From Diplodia intermedia (Eukaryota > Ascomycota > Dothideomycetes > Botryosphaeriales > Botryosphaeriaceae), in assembly GCA_021495925.1 (NCBI GenBank), contig JAKEKT010000025.1, positions 1 through 64,000 of the forward strand: DNA of 64,000 bases, in the 5' to 3' direction. The translations under genes and the position numbers were made by a program. A model generated the notes under the pieces. That model saw only the letters and a program-made list of their open reading frames with translations. It did not search any database and was not told the origin of the DNA. Shown here in pieces: positions 49,307 through 60,309 of this stretch (its first letter is position 1; each line of letters begins with the position of its first letter).

Positions 49307-50949
49307 ATGTGGGGGGAATGAGAGAGATGATGTGGCATGGATTTATTTTCTTTTTTTTTTCGCTGCTGCTACTGCTACTATCGCCGGGCGGATATGACGG
49401 AAGCGAGGAGAGAGGGATGGGATGGATTTATGCGTCTTTTTATCAAACCTTCCACCTGGGGTTTTCGATTCTGCAGCGGGACGTGGAGCTCTCTTTTTTT
49501 TTTTTCCTTTTTTTTTACTTCTTACGCCACTCTTCCGAACGTGCGGACTTGCTTGCTTGCTTGCTATGCTACTACGTTCTTATTACGACGACGATGGGTG
49601 ACGGTACTGCAAGAGGGAGTCGGGCAGTAAGTGGTGGTGGTGGTGGGGGGCAATCATTTTGTGATATAGCTGGGAGATAAAAAGCTCAAAGTCGAAAGTA
49701 GGATAACGCACGCGCGGGGAAGGGAAAATAAAAAGCGAATTAAATGGAGCAAGCAGGGGAGGAAACGAAGAAGTCTTTCAAAATCCAATCACTCCTTCGT
49801 AAACATACATAAACCTTTTACCCTTTCGTCGGTTGTCGGTCGTCATTTCTGTTTTGGGGGAGCTGTTGGGGGGGTGGTTTACGGCAACGGTAGAATGAGG
49901 CGATTCACAGAGTCCCTTGTCTTTATCATTCTTCTTCTCGTCCCCTGGTAACCCGACACCGGGAGTCCTCATGACTGTTGTTTCTGGAGAATCCTTAGTA
50001 CGCTCACTCCTCGCATACCGTACCTAGACCTATTCGGCCTTTGCAGAGAGCTTCGTCAACGACGCTTGCAACCTACGTCGACTCTCACTCGGAAAGTGTT
50101 TAGGCGGATTGTTTGGGGAAGAAAAGGCCATCATCATCCCTCCCTCGTTTTACGCTAAGTGAAAGGTGGGAGTGATCACGGCTTGCGTACCCACTAAAGC
50201 GGGGGGCTGGTTACCAACACACGGTTGCTGCAGTTTCTTGTGGTTAGAAGTCGGGACAGGTTCACAGCAGGTAACGGAATAATCGAGTGCTCTGGGTTCC
50301 AGTTCCAATCGAGGACGCTACCACTCTACCTACTTGGGCATTTGAATGTAACACTCGGACAACTTTGCGGGCATTTAAGACTCGCAGCTACGTCCGGACA
50401 TTGGATTCAACCAAGGATAGTGCAGTATGTTTGTGAGGCAGGTGCAGTCAGGCTATTCGAGCGATCTTTTCCGAAGGGAAGGGGAGCATAGTCGATCATA
50501 GGGAGTGTATCAACCAGTGGTGTGCAATCATCAGAAGACTTTTGTTCGCTATTCAGCAAATCCCACACGCTAGTAAACGAATCACCTGAGAGGAAAAAGA
50601 CGCATCAAAGGAAAAGAACTTTGTTCGAAGAGAAAGAGAGAGATAGAGAGATAGGGAGAGGGAGGAATACCAGCTAGGCAGAGAGAGAGAGAGTGTGTGT
50701 GTGTGACAGCAGAACTCCGATTTGTTCCTTAGTCTCCCTCCTTCATACCTCGTGCTGATCGGAAAATCCATCATGAACACTTCCCCGTCTTTTCCCTTCC
50801 CAGATTCGTGACTGCTAGCCTAACCATCCACAGCCAATCCAACGAGACCCATAATCACAAGTAACTTTGATACCACCACCACCACCACCCATCCATCCAT
50901 CATCGCTAAAAAAGCCAATCTTCCTCTCACCAAGCGCCCCGACCCCGGT
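49307..50949. other. Convergent intergenic spacer
   Basis: About 1.6 kb between the 3' ends of PDS5 (+) and the L-type lectin gene (-). It contains T-runs (49350-49362, 49492-49515), a TTGC repeat near 49548-49564, and GA and GT tracts (50632-50704). A stretch at 50290-50350 faintly resembles tRNA promoter boxes, but no cloverleaf forms. I see no gene. Confidence 0.5.
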
Positions 50950-52211
50950 TTAAAACCTCGACCTCATCCTCTGCGTCCTGTACGCGGTGAAGCCGACGTA
51001 CGCGCCGGCCAAAACCATGCCGAAGAGGAGGAACTTGAACAGGAACCACAGCCAACCGCCGCCCTCGGCCTGCTTCTTGCGCTGCTGGGCCGACAGCTTC
51101 TGGGCGCGGGCGCGGCCGCGGTCCTTGGGCGGCTGGCCGTCGACGCCCGCCGCGCTGGGCTGGTACAGGTTCTTGGTCGACAGCGAGATGATGTCGTGGT
51201 TGTCGGCCAGCTCGCCCGTCTCGGAGCTGAAGCCGAGGTAGGCCACGGGCGGGATCTTGACGTCCGTCACCGTGAAGCACTCGATCCAGTCGTTCTCCGA
51301 CTTGTACTGCAGCTCCAGCTTCAGCGACTTCTCCGCAAAGTACGTCAGCTTGGCCTTGGTCGGGATGGCGGCGTTGCGGAGGCCGCGGGCCTGTGTTTTT
51401 TTCCCCTTCTGTTAGTTTTTCCCAATGTCCCCGGTTTCTCAATGCATTCCACCCCGTCCACCCCCTCCCTAGGTGAGAATGTGACGTACAGAGCAACCGG
51501 CCAATTCCTGCGCCTTGCCGTCCGTGTTCTTATCGTAGCCCGTCTGGCCGTCGCCCAGCATGGCCATGACGTAGGGGAAGACGACGCCGGGCCTGTTGTT
51601 CTTGTACGTGTCGAAGAAGATGCCCAGGCCCTCGAACTTGTCGACGCTGCCGAAGACGGGGCCCTGCTGGGCGCGCTGCTTGGTGAGCCACAGGGCCATG
51701 CCGTCGCCGTACAGGTTGCCCGAGCCGTGGATCTTGAACTCGACCTCGACCTCCCAGTTGGTCGCCGTCAGCGGCACGCGCGAGAACAGCCAGCCCGAGC
51801 GCGAGCCCTTGTCGGCCGTGAGCCGGATGTACTTGTCCGTCCGCACGACCGTGTCGCCGCCAAAGTCGAACCAGCGGCTCTGCATGTCCGAATCCAGGTA
51901 GGGCTGTTACATTTTTCCAGGTTCAATGGCGTTAGCAAAAGAGCTTCAATCGCAAGGTCGGTGCGTTTCGTTTCCGGGCGTCGAGCTTCGCAGGTGTTGG
52001 GCATTTGTTGCGTGGTTTGGGCGGTTGGCTAACGTACCGGTTGCAAGCTGTGCGTGCGGAGCTGTCGAGCTGTCAGTTACTCCACCACTCGCCCCCGATT
52101 GTGCCGAAACTGAAGACGTACCGGGATGCTCTTAATCTCAGGCGCATCCTGGGCGGCGGCGAGGCCCAGGCTGCTGGCGAGCAGCGCCAGGCAGGTCCAC
52201 GGGAGAAGCAT
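50950..52211 (-). CDS. L-type (legume-like) lectin, VIP36/ERGIC-53 family cargo receptor
   Basis: Predicted protein of 314 residues from exons 52122-52211, 51490-51903 and 50950-51390; both introns are phase 0. The signal peptide (MLLPWTCLALLASSLGLAAA) probably ends near LAAA|QD. The lectin domain follows with PYLDSDMQSRWFDFGGDT, TDKYIRLT, GWLFSRVPLTATNWEVEVEF, GSGNLYGDGMALWLT, LGIFFDTYKNN and VMAMLGDG. The Asp and Asn residues expected for calcium and mannose binding are in these blocks. A Gln/Lys-rich linker precedes a transmembrane helix (WLWFLFKFLLFGMVLAGAYV) and a short basic cytosolic tail ending RSRF. Such receptors carry glycoproteins between ER and Golgi. The short protein without a long coiled coil resembles VIP36 more than ERGIC-53. 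It diverges from TIM13. Confidence 0.9.
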
Positions 52212-52741
52212 TGGGGAGGTGGTTGCTCAATCGGCGGAGAAGTAAGGGAACAAGGAGCGGCCGGAATATATGGACGGAGCTATTTCAGAACAGAAGCGCG
52301 GCGGGGGAAAAGGACGAAGGAGAAAATGATCGTGGATTGCCTCTGCGCACAGCGAAGAAGCCGTTGATTCGCTGCAGGGCTGGGGATTGTGTTTCGGGGC
52401 GGCCGTGTGGGAGGGTAAAGAGAGAGGGCGTGGGCGGTGGAGCTTGGTTGCTCATGCGTGATGTCTGGCCTCTTCTCGTCCAGTGCCTAAAGCCGTCTGC
52501 CAGCGGAGCGGGAAGCTCGGCTCGTATGACTCGCGTCAACCTTCCGCTTCCTCCCCGCCCGCCTCCGCCGTCGCGGTGCCAAGCGCCCCGGGCCTGGTTT
52601 GGCAAGCATCATCGAAGCTGCAGCTGTGACGAAACTTCTGCTTCTCAACTGAACATTCAAACCACCCCATCCGTCAAGACACCGAACAACCCGCCCGCCT
52701 CCCCACGACTCGCCCGCTCGCATCCTACGCACTCGCCCACC
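52212..52741. promoter_or_regulatory. Bidirectional promoter of the lectin gene and TIM13
   Basis: 530 bases between divergent start codons. A C-rich stretch before TIM13 (52670-52740) resembles a leader region. No conserved coding frame is present. Confidence 0.6.
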
Positions 52742-53145
52742 ATGGACTCCCTCAACATCTCCTCCTCCGACCCTAAGATTGCTGTCATGCAGCAGGTCCG
52801 TCAAGAAGCCGCCGTCGCAAATGCCCGCCAGCTCGTCGAGGTACGAATTATCCCGCATTTCACATGTCGCAACACTCCCCCAAGCCAGCAACGCAGCATA
52901 AACCATTAGCCAGTCTTTTCCAAATTTGCATCCTGTGCATTGGACTAACGGAATGTGTTCTTGCTCAGAAACTGAACGAGCACTGCTTCGAGCGCTGCGT
53001 GCCCAAGCCCGGCACCTCGCTGTCCAAGGGCGAGGAGACCTGCTTCACCCAGTGCATGGAGAAGTACATGGCCGCCTGGAACGTCGTCAGCCGGCAGTAC
53101 GTCGCCAAGCTGCAACAGAACTCGGCTGGCGGCATGAGCTTGTAA
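52742..53145 (+). CDS. TIM13: Tim13, small mitochondrial intermembrane-space chaperone
   Basis: Predicted protein of 91 residues from exons 52742-52840 and 52969-53145; the 128-nt intron (GTACGA to GCTCAG) is phase 0. The twin CX3C motif of small TIMs is complete: Cys39/Cys43 (CFERC) and Cys58/Cys62 (CFTQC), 14 residues apart. The segment VPKPGTSLSKGEETC and the tail KYMAAWNVVSRQY fit Tim13 rather than Tim8, Tim9 or Tim10. With Tim8 it forms a hexamer in the intermembrane space that escorts hydrophobic precursors such as Tim23. The length is as expected. It converges with NUC1. Confidence 0.93.
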
Positions 53146-53579
53146 ATCGAGAGCGCCGGAAGAGGATGTACTGGTAGAAACGGATACGAAGAACAAAAGC
53201 GCTGGAGGATGTAGGGATGCCGTTCCAGGCAGATGACGAGTCGAGTGTGAATACTCGTCGATCATAAACTGGAGGTAATCGGATGCCTTGGTGGACAGGC
53301 ATAATGGTGATGGGGAAAGGCTCGTTGCGACGGAGCATTGTACATTATGGAACAGCACGGAAAGGAAAGGATTCATCTCAACCATCGGATAGATGGCGCT
53401 GGCGCGCGCCGGACGGGATCATAGCGCATTCGTGGAGCGCTGGAGGTATTGCATCAGGAAGCAAAACTCAGCTCTCTCAAAGTAGGACAAGAAAAAGTAA
53501 ACAGATTCGGTAAAGATACACATTGCCGGGCAACTCCTTGCCATGTTGATATATATATTCATTTTGCACCTATGCGTTA
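53146..53579. other. Convergent 3' spacer between TIM13 and NUC1
   Basis: 434 bases between the two stop codons, holding both 3' UTRs. Nothing else is recognised. Confidence 0.6.
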
Positions 53580-54566
53580 TTAATTTGAAGCCGGAGGCAG
53601 AGCGGGCTTGCCGGCAAAGGACTTCTGCCTCTCCTTGTACTCCTTGATGACGAGCGAGCAAGCAAACTCGGCACACAGCTTCTTCCTGCGCGAGACGGGC
53701 AGGTTGTTCGCGAATTCAAGGCCACTCGCCCTCTCGACCGCCTCGAGCGGAACCTCAAAGTCCGACAGCGGCTTGTCATTCGAAATGTGCGCATTGGGCA
53801 GCACGAACGCGCCCAGCGCGACGTTGCCGCCCGCCTTGCCGTCCTCGGCGTAGATGACCTTGTAAAAGTGCGTCGGCACGGCGACGTTGGGCGGGCTTCC
53901 GATGACCTCGTAGCTGACGCGCCACTTGCCGTCGGCCTCGCGGCGGGGGAGGTACAGCGGGCCGGTGACAATGCGCACGCTGGGGTAGCGGTGCGTCAGC
54001 CGCCGGCAAAAGTCTTCGAGGTGCGCCCAGTAGTCGCGGTTGAAGCCATCGCCGACCTGCGGGCACATGTTGCTGAGCGCGAACGTCGCGTCCATCGCTT
54101 CCTGGCTCCATTTGGCGTCTGCCGCCGGCACCTGATGCCCGCGGTCATAGCCGCTGCGGAAGTAGTCCTTCAGCTTCGCGCGGAACTTCTCCGGAATGGC
54201 CGCGTCCTCCACGAAGGAGCTGTGCTTGCGGTCACCATTGTGGGTCGCCAGCGACTGCGGCGTGATGTGTTCGGCGACCCAGTCCGGGTTGCGCGTCTGT
54301 CGGTTGAAGGAGGACGTGAGCGACTTCGCGGTGCGGAGGTCGTTGACGGGGCCGGGGAAGCCATATTGGAAAAGGCCGTTGGGATCGACGGGTGCCGTAG
54401 CGAGGGACTTTGCGGTGGGATAAGCTGGGACGGGCGCCGCGCCGCTCGATGAAGCACTGACGGGGGCCGCTGGGGCTTCTTTCTTGGTTGAATAGAACGC
54501 TGCTGTTGCTGCAGCCCCAGTGGCTGCGCCTGCAGCGGCGATGATGGCGAAAGTTGCCTTCGACAT
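53580..54566 (-). CDS. NUC1: Nuc1, mitochondrial endonuclease G-type DNA/RNA nuclease
   Basis: Predicted protein of 328 residues in a single exon, the usual Nuc1 length. The N terminus (MSKATFAIIAAAGAATGAAA) is a hydrophobic, Ala-rich mitochondrial/intermembrane-space anchor. The DNA/RNA non-specific endonuclease domain covers about residues 65-310. It includes YDRGHQVPAAD with the DRGH motif at 141-144 (His144 as general base), LSNMCPQ, and GFNRDYWAHLE with the likely magnesium-binding Asn176. An in-frame ATG at 54641 would add 25 residues. I prefer 54566 because homologues start with this hydrophobic segment. Nuc1 degrades mitochondrial nucleic acids and can act in programmed cell death after release. 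Confidence 0.93.
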   Translation of the reverse strand: MSKATFAIIAAAGAATGAAATAAFYSTKKEAPAAPVSASSSGAAPVPAYPTAKSLATAPVDPNGLFQYGFPGPVNDLRTAKSLTSSFNRQTRNPDWVAEHITPQSLATHNGDRKHSSFVEDAAIPEKFRAKLKDYFRSGYDRGHQVPAADAKWSQEAMDATFALSNMCPQVGDGFNRDYWAHLEDFCRRLTHRYPSVRIVTGPLYLPRREADGKWRVSYEVIGSPPNVAVPTHFYKVIYAEDGKAGGNVALGAFVLPNAHISNDKPLSDFEVPLEAVERASGLEFANNLPVSRRKKLCAEFACSLVIKEYKERQKSFAGKPALPPASN

Positions 54567-55191
54567 GGCGAAAAAGTGAGATGGGAAGCGACGGGCTCGG
54601 GAGGAAAATTGGCGGCGAGGAGAGGGATATGGAGCGGACAACGGCGTGTCACGCGCAACGCAGCCCGAAAGCTACGGTGTTGATCAGGTGCGCCAGCGAC
54701 GCGTAGGAAAGTGCGAGACGCGCAGAGCTGCAGGGTCAGTCAGCGGGCGCGTTTGAGAGGTGGTCATCTCGCCGCCGATCCTGGGGCATCGGCCCGCTTA
54801 GTCACGCTCGTTGCAATCCTCGACACCTTGTTGGCTAGTCGAGTTGCTGAATTTGGCATCCAGCTGAAACTGGTGTTCGACTTTCATTCCACTGGCCTGT
54901 GTGCTCAGGGCCAGAGCATTTCCATCGCCATGCAAAACCAAACGTTACAGCACACAATCAAGCGCTTGCGCCGGTATCCCGCGCGCCAGAAAACGTTGTC
55001 CGCCCATATTTTCCACCGAGTACTCCTTCTGCGCCGAATGCAAAGGCGACAGGTATGTGTATGACCTGACGCGATGCCTTGTCCCACCATGCCATGCCCG
55101 GGTAGCCAGCAATAACCCTTAGTCGCTAAAAGAAGAATGAAAAATCTATCGTGTGTGTGGAGGAGGGGAGGAACGGTCGTCATGGTCGTCG
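54567..55191. other. Intergenic region between NUC1 promoter and NC2-alpha 3' end
   Basis: 625 bases between two minus-strand genes. It should hold the NUC1 promoter and the NC2-alpha 3' UTR. No conserved frame is seen. Confidence 0.55.
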
Positions 55192-56000
55192 TTAAAAGTC
55201 GTTGCTGTCCTTGCGCTTCTTGCGGCCTGCCCGGCGCTTCTTGCCCTCGCCCTCCTCAGGCGAGCCGCCGCGGTCGACAGGCGCGGGCGCATCCGACACC
55301 TTGTTGACGATCTCGTTGAGGAAGTCGAAGTGCTCGTCCTGCAGCACGGCCGACTTGAGGTGGGCGGCCGAGACGCGCTTCGACGAGCGGTTCTTGGCCT
55401 CGGTGGCGGCCTTGGTGACGAGCGAGATCATGAAGAGCTCGAGTGCCTTAGCTGCATGCCATGTCAGCGGGCGGGGCTTAGTCGAGAGTAGGGCTGAGAC
55501 TTACCGACAACGTGGGGCGTGACTTGGGCGACTTTGCCGACATCTTCGTCGGCCTGCATGATGCGCTTGATGCGCGCGGCAGGGAACTTGGTCTTGACCT
55601 CAATGCCCTCGGCGACGCCCGGAGCCTGCTCCATGGGCTCGGACTTGATCATGCCGCCATTGGCGTCCATGAGATCACCTGGCTCCATGGTCTCAGTCTT
55701 GAGAGTGGTGCTGGGCACGGAGTAGAGCGGCGACCAGTGCTGGCCGTCCTCACCTTCGAACTTCATCTGGGCGGCCATGGGTGGTGGTGGTTGGTAGGAG
55801 ATGCTGTTGCGGGGCGTAAAGTAGCCGGTAGGCGGGTTATAAGCGCCGGCGGAGTTCGGGGGCGCGTAGGGTGACAGAGGTGGCGCGTGCGAAATGGAGC
55901 CGCGGTACTTCTGGTGTTGGGGGTGCAGTGGCTCGGGATCGGCCTGGTCGTAGGCTGAGAGGTCGGGCGAGCGCGGGGCGTACTGTGACGAGTCCTCCAT
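55192..56000 (-). CDS. BUR6: NC2-alpha (Bur6/DRAP1) histone-fold transcription regulator
   Basis: Predicted protein of 251 residues from exons 55505-56000 and 55192-55451, with a 53-nt phase-1 intron (GTAAGT to ATGCAG) inside the histone fold. Residues 1 to about 135 are Pro/Ser/Tyr/Met-rich and probably disordered. The histone fold at about 138-225 reads KFPAARIKRIMQADEDVGKVA, then VTPHVVAKALELFMISLV, KRVSAAHLKSAV and DFLNEIVNKV. This matches NC2-alpha/DRAP1 better than Dpb3/CHRAC or NF-YC. A basic KKRRAGRKKRK tail is a likely nuclear signal. With NC2-beta (Dr1) it binds TBP on DNA and blocks TFIIA and TFIIB entry. The long N-terminal extension is a feature of filamentous fungi as I infer it. 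Confidence 0.88.
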
Positions 56001-57319
56001 ATTAAACGCGAAGACACACCGAAACTTATACTGTGACCTAGCGAGGGTGCGCTAGCGCAACGCCGACTGCGTGGGTATGTGGAGGCGGTGATTCGCGGCA
56101 GCGCTCGATAAGTGGAGCCCCCGACCGCCCGAGACGAGAGACCGGGACGGAGGGCGTCGGTGTAGCGGCGCCGGCTGCGAGCTTGGCGCGGGCGGGCGAT
56201 GCGACAGAACTGCAGCGCTGGGCGTGTATACAGGCTCCGGAGACAAGCGGACTTAAGCTGCGCGCGCGAGATGGGCAGGGCGACTCTGGCGCAGCTCCCA
56301 GCTGCGAGCGAGGCCCGGCCTTTATGCCCGCGCCTGCCGCCTTGCAGCACCCCTGCCACCGGCCAAGCCTGAGCCACCCTTATTAGTGGCCGCGTTTGGG
56401 CATGCCTTGGGAGCGCAGGCCAAACTACTCACAACCTCATCTGCCCGCCGCCGCCTGGGGAGCGGCCAGCCCCATGCGAGCGTGCGCGCCGTCTTAAGTT
56501 GCGTTGCTGGGTCCGGCCGAGGCCAGCGCTGCATGACGACACCAAGGCCCCCGGAAACCACCAGCATGCCCGCCGCGCGCCTGGCGCTCGTCTGGCGCTA
56601 TCTCGATTGCGGCTTCTTGCCCAAGGCAGCCGCCGGATGCTTATAAAGGCCCCCAGGACTTCCTCCGCCTGCTTCCACTGTCCGCCGGCTGAGATTAGCA
56701 CCGTCAAACGCACAAACGCATCACATTTGCGCTGCCTATCTCCTGCGCCGTCACACGCACGGCTGTTGCCGGTGCCAGAGCACACGTCGCATTCTGCATC
56801 TGCGGTGCGGTTCAGTCCGGATCATGATTTCGGCATCACTGCAGCTGTGCCACTGCCTTGCGGCTGCGCGCGCTACCTCGTAGTGGATAGCGGCCTTGTG
56901 TCGCCATCGGGCTACATTGGCGATGACTGGCCTTCCACCGAGTCAACTCGCTTAGTGTTGCAATGGTCAGCAAGAGCAAGCCTTCTCTTTGACTCTTTGC
57001 CAATTCTCTTTCACACAATTTATCTTGCGTTTGATGCCGCATTTGAACGGCCGGTTTCATTTTTTGTCCATGTGGCAATACCGACTGAATGGACCTGGAG
57101 CCGGCTGCCATCGGAGCAAGTTTCAACCCTGCATTGCGGCTCAGGGGACTTGCAGGTGGACGCTCAAATACAGATCCGGCTAGAGGATCCACATGCCTGA
57201 CATGGAAGGTAGATGTGCTTGGGCTGCTACATGACATTCGGACAGGGCCAACTACGTCATCCATGAGCCTCATGATTAATGAAGCCTGGTACTTGGGGCC
57301 GCTCAACTGCCCAAACGCG
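56001..57319. other. Intergenic region upstream of NC2-alpha
   Basis: About 1.3 kb between two minus-strand genes. It should hold the NC2-alpha promoter and the NOSIP-like 3' UTR. Open frames (for example 56499-57200 plus) show no family features. Confidence 0.5.
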
Positions 57320-58571
57320 CTAGCACTGAAACGCCACGCCCTGCTTCTGCACCATGTTCTTTCCGCCGCCTGCGAAGCCCGTGCCCTCGCTCTTGATCTC
57401 TACCAGGCCAGGCTTCAGCTTGTCTTTCTCCTTCTTCTTGCCTTCCTTGTCTTTCTTCGATTTCCTTTCCGGCGTGAGAGGGATCTCGCACACATAGCAC
57501 CTGATGACACCGAATTCCGCGCTAGGATCGTGCGCATCAGCCTCGTTATGGGGTGTCATGAATTTAGAAGTGCAGGGCTTGCACAGCACATGGCCACACG
57601 GTATTCCCATCATTGCCTTGGTGGCGTTTGTAAGTGCTTTGCGGCAGGCCGGGCAGCTGCGCACCGGATCACCGCCCTTACCGTCCTTTTCCTCTGTGAA
57701 ATTCAAGGTCGTCAGGGTCTTCAACGAGTACTCATGAGGTTCTTCATCAGAGGACCCTGGGCATATTGGGTTCAGCTTCGCCTGCTTGGTTATGGCATGC
57801 AAAGACGCGTTGTCGGTGGTGTTGGTGTCGGGTGTCTGCGAAGGAACCCAGAAGGAGGGTAATGTCGACTTGGAAATAGCCTCGCGCTGTTGTCACACTG
57901 TCAGTCAAACGGCGCTTACGCTTCCAGCAGAGAGTAAGGAGAAAAGGCGGGGAATAGCATGGCCAATGGCAGACGGACCTTTTCTTCGCTCAGCGCCTTG
58001 CGTACTTTGCTTCGCTCTTCCCGTGCAACCCTCATAACCTCTTCCTCGTCAAATTCGAACTTTCTTTTGACGCCCTTGTTTCCATCAGTGCCCTCGACCA
58101 TCCTCTCAACCGTGACTTTTCCTGCCTCCCTTCCCACGATCTTGCCGCCCATGCCCTTCGCCTCCAGGCCCATCTGGACCCTCTCGAAGTCCTCAACAGC
58201 TCTCTTCTCCTCCTCCGCTTCCTGCCTCACCCTGTCTTCCGCCTCATCCCCTGCTCTCCGCTCGGCCTCCTTCTCCAACCGTTTTATCTCCTTGCGCTGA
58301 GCCAGCAGGTTGTTGATGGCGCATTCGCGGCAGAAGATGTCGCCATGCGCGCAGGCAACGGGATCGCGGGAGGGCAGCAGGCACAGCTTGCAGGACGAGA
58401 AGGGCAGGAAGGAATCGCGGGTCAGGCGCGTGCGCGAGGTGCCCCAGGTCGACTTGAGCTGCTCGCGCTCATAGGAGGTAAAGAAGGCGAGAGAGGTGTT
58501 GCGCTTGCCTGTTTGCGTGTCAGCGTTTGGTTCCAAGCTGAAGGCGGCATTTCTCCCATACTGTGCGACAT
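57320..58571 (-). CDS. NOSIP-like RING/U-box protein with an apparent 1-nt frameshift
   Basis: Exon 1 is only 10 nt (58562-58571); exon 2 is 57979-58508 and exon 3 57320-57887. The start MSHSKRNTSLAFFTSYE is the standard NOSIP opening. A U-box-like CKLCLLPSRDPVACAHGDIFC follows, then a charged coiled coil. Exon 3 carries CPACRKALTNATKAM, IPCGHVLCKPC and GTGFAGGGK of the NOSIP family. The family motif LPSFWVPS-TP is split: LPSFWVPS is in one frame and QTPDTNTTDN in another, with one extra base in a GG pair near 57840-57841. Alternatively, donor GTAAGC at about 57920 with the same acceptor gives an open frame but replaces the motif with unrelated residues. NOSIP homologues are nuclear and tied to spliceosomes and E3 ligase activity. 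Sequencing error, true mutation or alternative splicing are all possible. Confidence 0.75.
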
Positions 58572-58939
58572 GTTGCGCAGGGCGACGCAGCTTCAGCACG
58601 GTTGGTGCTCCGGCCACAGAAGCTGGGAAAAGTGCGGTTGACGTCTCGGCGGGCGGTCCGTCAGGAACCGGCGCGATGACGATGAGCGACGGCCAGGACT
58701 TCTGGGTGCGGGCTTGACGAAAGAACGCGGAGAGGACGCCGGCAGCGCGTGCGGGAGTCCAAGCTCCCCACAGGCAGAGCCAGCAGGCCCTGGCCAGTTC
58801 GGTGTCAATCCATGTTCGCTTTTGAAAATCCTAGGGCTCAACAAGTCTGCGACAAACTCCGCCCCTCAGCCCACATTCCTTCCCTCTCCTTCCTCTCCTT
58901 CAGTCGACTTTCGTTTTGATGCGTCGGGTGTAAACCGCG
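58572..58939. promoter_or_regulatory. Bidirectional promoter of the NOSIP-like gene and tafazzin
   Basis: 368 bases between divergent starts at 58571 (-) and 58940 (+). A CT-rich tract at about 58870-58910 lies just upstream of the tafazzin start. Confidence 0.6.
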
Positions 58940-60309
58940 ATGGCGCCCGAGGAGCAACCCGCTGCTCCAAGCCTACCATGGCGCTGCGGTTCCGTGGCCG
59001 TCATGGGCGTCGTGGGTCTATTGAGCCGTGGATTCCTGGCCGGTCTCAGCAACCTCGAGGTCAATGGCATGGACAAGTTCCTCCAGCTGCTCGACGAGCG
59101 CAAGGACGTCCAGGGACGCCAAAGAGGATTAGTTACAGGTAAGCTTCGCGCGCCGCGGTTCAATGGCCCGTTTGAGGCAGGCTGGCTGACGAGACACTCC
59201 CGCAACTCCAGTTTCCAACCACGTATCTGTGTATGATGTACGCCCTGACGCTTTTCGCGGGTCACTGCATTTGGTCACCGAACCTCCCAGCTAACGAGCG
59301 CCTCTGTTCCGCCACTCAGATTGGATGACCCGTTGATATGGGGCGCGCTGCCGCTCCGGTACATGTTCAATCCAGACAACCTGCGCTGGAGCCTCGCCAG
59401 CCACGACCTCGCATTCCCAAACAAGTACGTACCGCCCAGCCGCCTTGCAAAAACGCAGACAACCGCTAATGCCGCACCCACGCCAGGGCACTCTCCCTCT
59501 TCTTCTCCCTGGGCCAGACCCTGCCGTGCCACCGCCTCGCGCACTCCCCCTACGGCGGGCTCTTCCAGCCCACCATAACGCAAGCCGTCCGCCTCCTATC
59601 CCGCGCGCCCTTCTCCCCGCCGCCATCGGCCACCGCCCGGCACGATGCCTCGTCCTCGTCCTCCCCCGCCGCCGAAGACGACATCCCCGACCCCTTCACC
59701 TCGGCCGCCCTGACCTACACCACGACCGGCCGCGACAGCTTCCCCGCGCCGGCCGCGTACCCCTCGCGGCGGCACGCCTGGGTGCACATCTTCCCCGAGG
59801 GCAAGGTGCACCAGAAGGACGACCGCACGATGCGCTACTTCAAGTGGGGCGTCGCCCGGCTGATCCTCGAGAGCGAGCCGCACTGCCCGGACGTCGTGCC
59901 CATGTGGGTCGACGGCCCGCAGCTCGTCATGCACGAGACGCGCGCCTTCCCGCGCTTCCTGCCGCGCCCCGGCAAGCCCGTCTCCGTCACCTTCGGCGAC
60001 CGCGTCGACGTCGACGCCGTCTTCGGCGACCTGCGCGCCCGCTGGCGCCGCCTGAAGGAGCAGCAGGAGCGGCGCGACGGGAGGCCGCTGGACGTGGGCG
60101 TGCTGAGCGACGCGCTCATGTACGGCAGCGAGGCCGTGGAGCTGCGCAAGGAGTGCACGATGCGCATGCGGGAGGAGGTGTTGAAGGTGCGCAGGAGCGT
60201 GGGCTTGCCCGATGAGGATCCCAAGGCCGGCTTGGTCGAGACTTGGGCGATGGAGGGTGGCAAGGTCGAGGGCAAGATGGACGATGATAGCTGGGTGAAG
60301 GATACTTGA
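58940..60309 (+). CDS. TAZ1: Tafazzin, cardiolipin-remodelling transacylase
   Basis: Predicted protein of 381 residues from exons 58940-59138, 59212-59230, 59320-59424 and 59487-60309. Exon 2 is only 19 nt, yet it codes most of the conserved VSNHVSV. The acyltransferase motif HX4D (His70, Asp75 in NHVSVLDD) spans exons 2 and 3, and the later FPEGKVHQ with the NP-DNLRWSL region fits tafazzin of the PlsC family. A short hydrophobic N terminus (SVAVMGVVGLLSRGFL) anchors it. A Ser/Ala-rich insert of about 50 residues (near 59600-59760) separates the glycerolipid-binding blocks. Tafazzin swaps acyl chains between phospholipids and monolyso-cardiolipin on mitochondrial membranes facing the intermembrane space. 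All junctions keep frame. Confidence 0.9.

Noticed and set aside
50284..50350. Possible tRNA gene on the minus strand
   Set aside because: A sequence resembling an A box is present, but there is no proper B box and no cloverleaf pairing.
53787..54452. Plus-strand open frame of 221 codons opposite NUC1
   Set aside because: It is the antisense shadow of the NUC1 coding sequence, which carries the complete nuclease motif.
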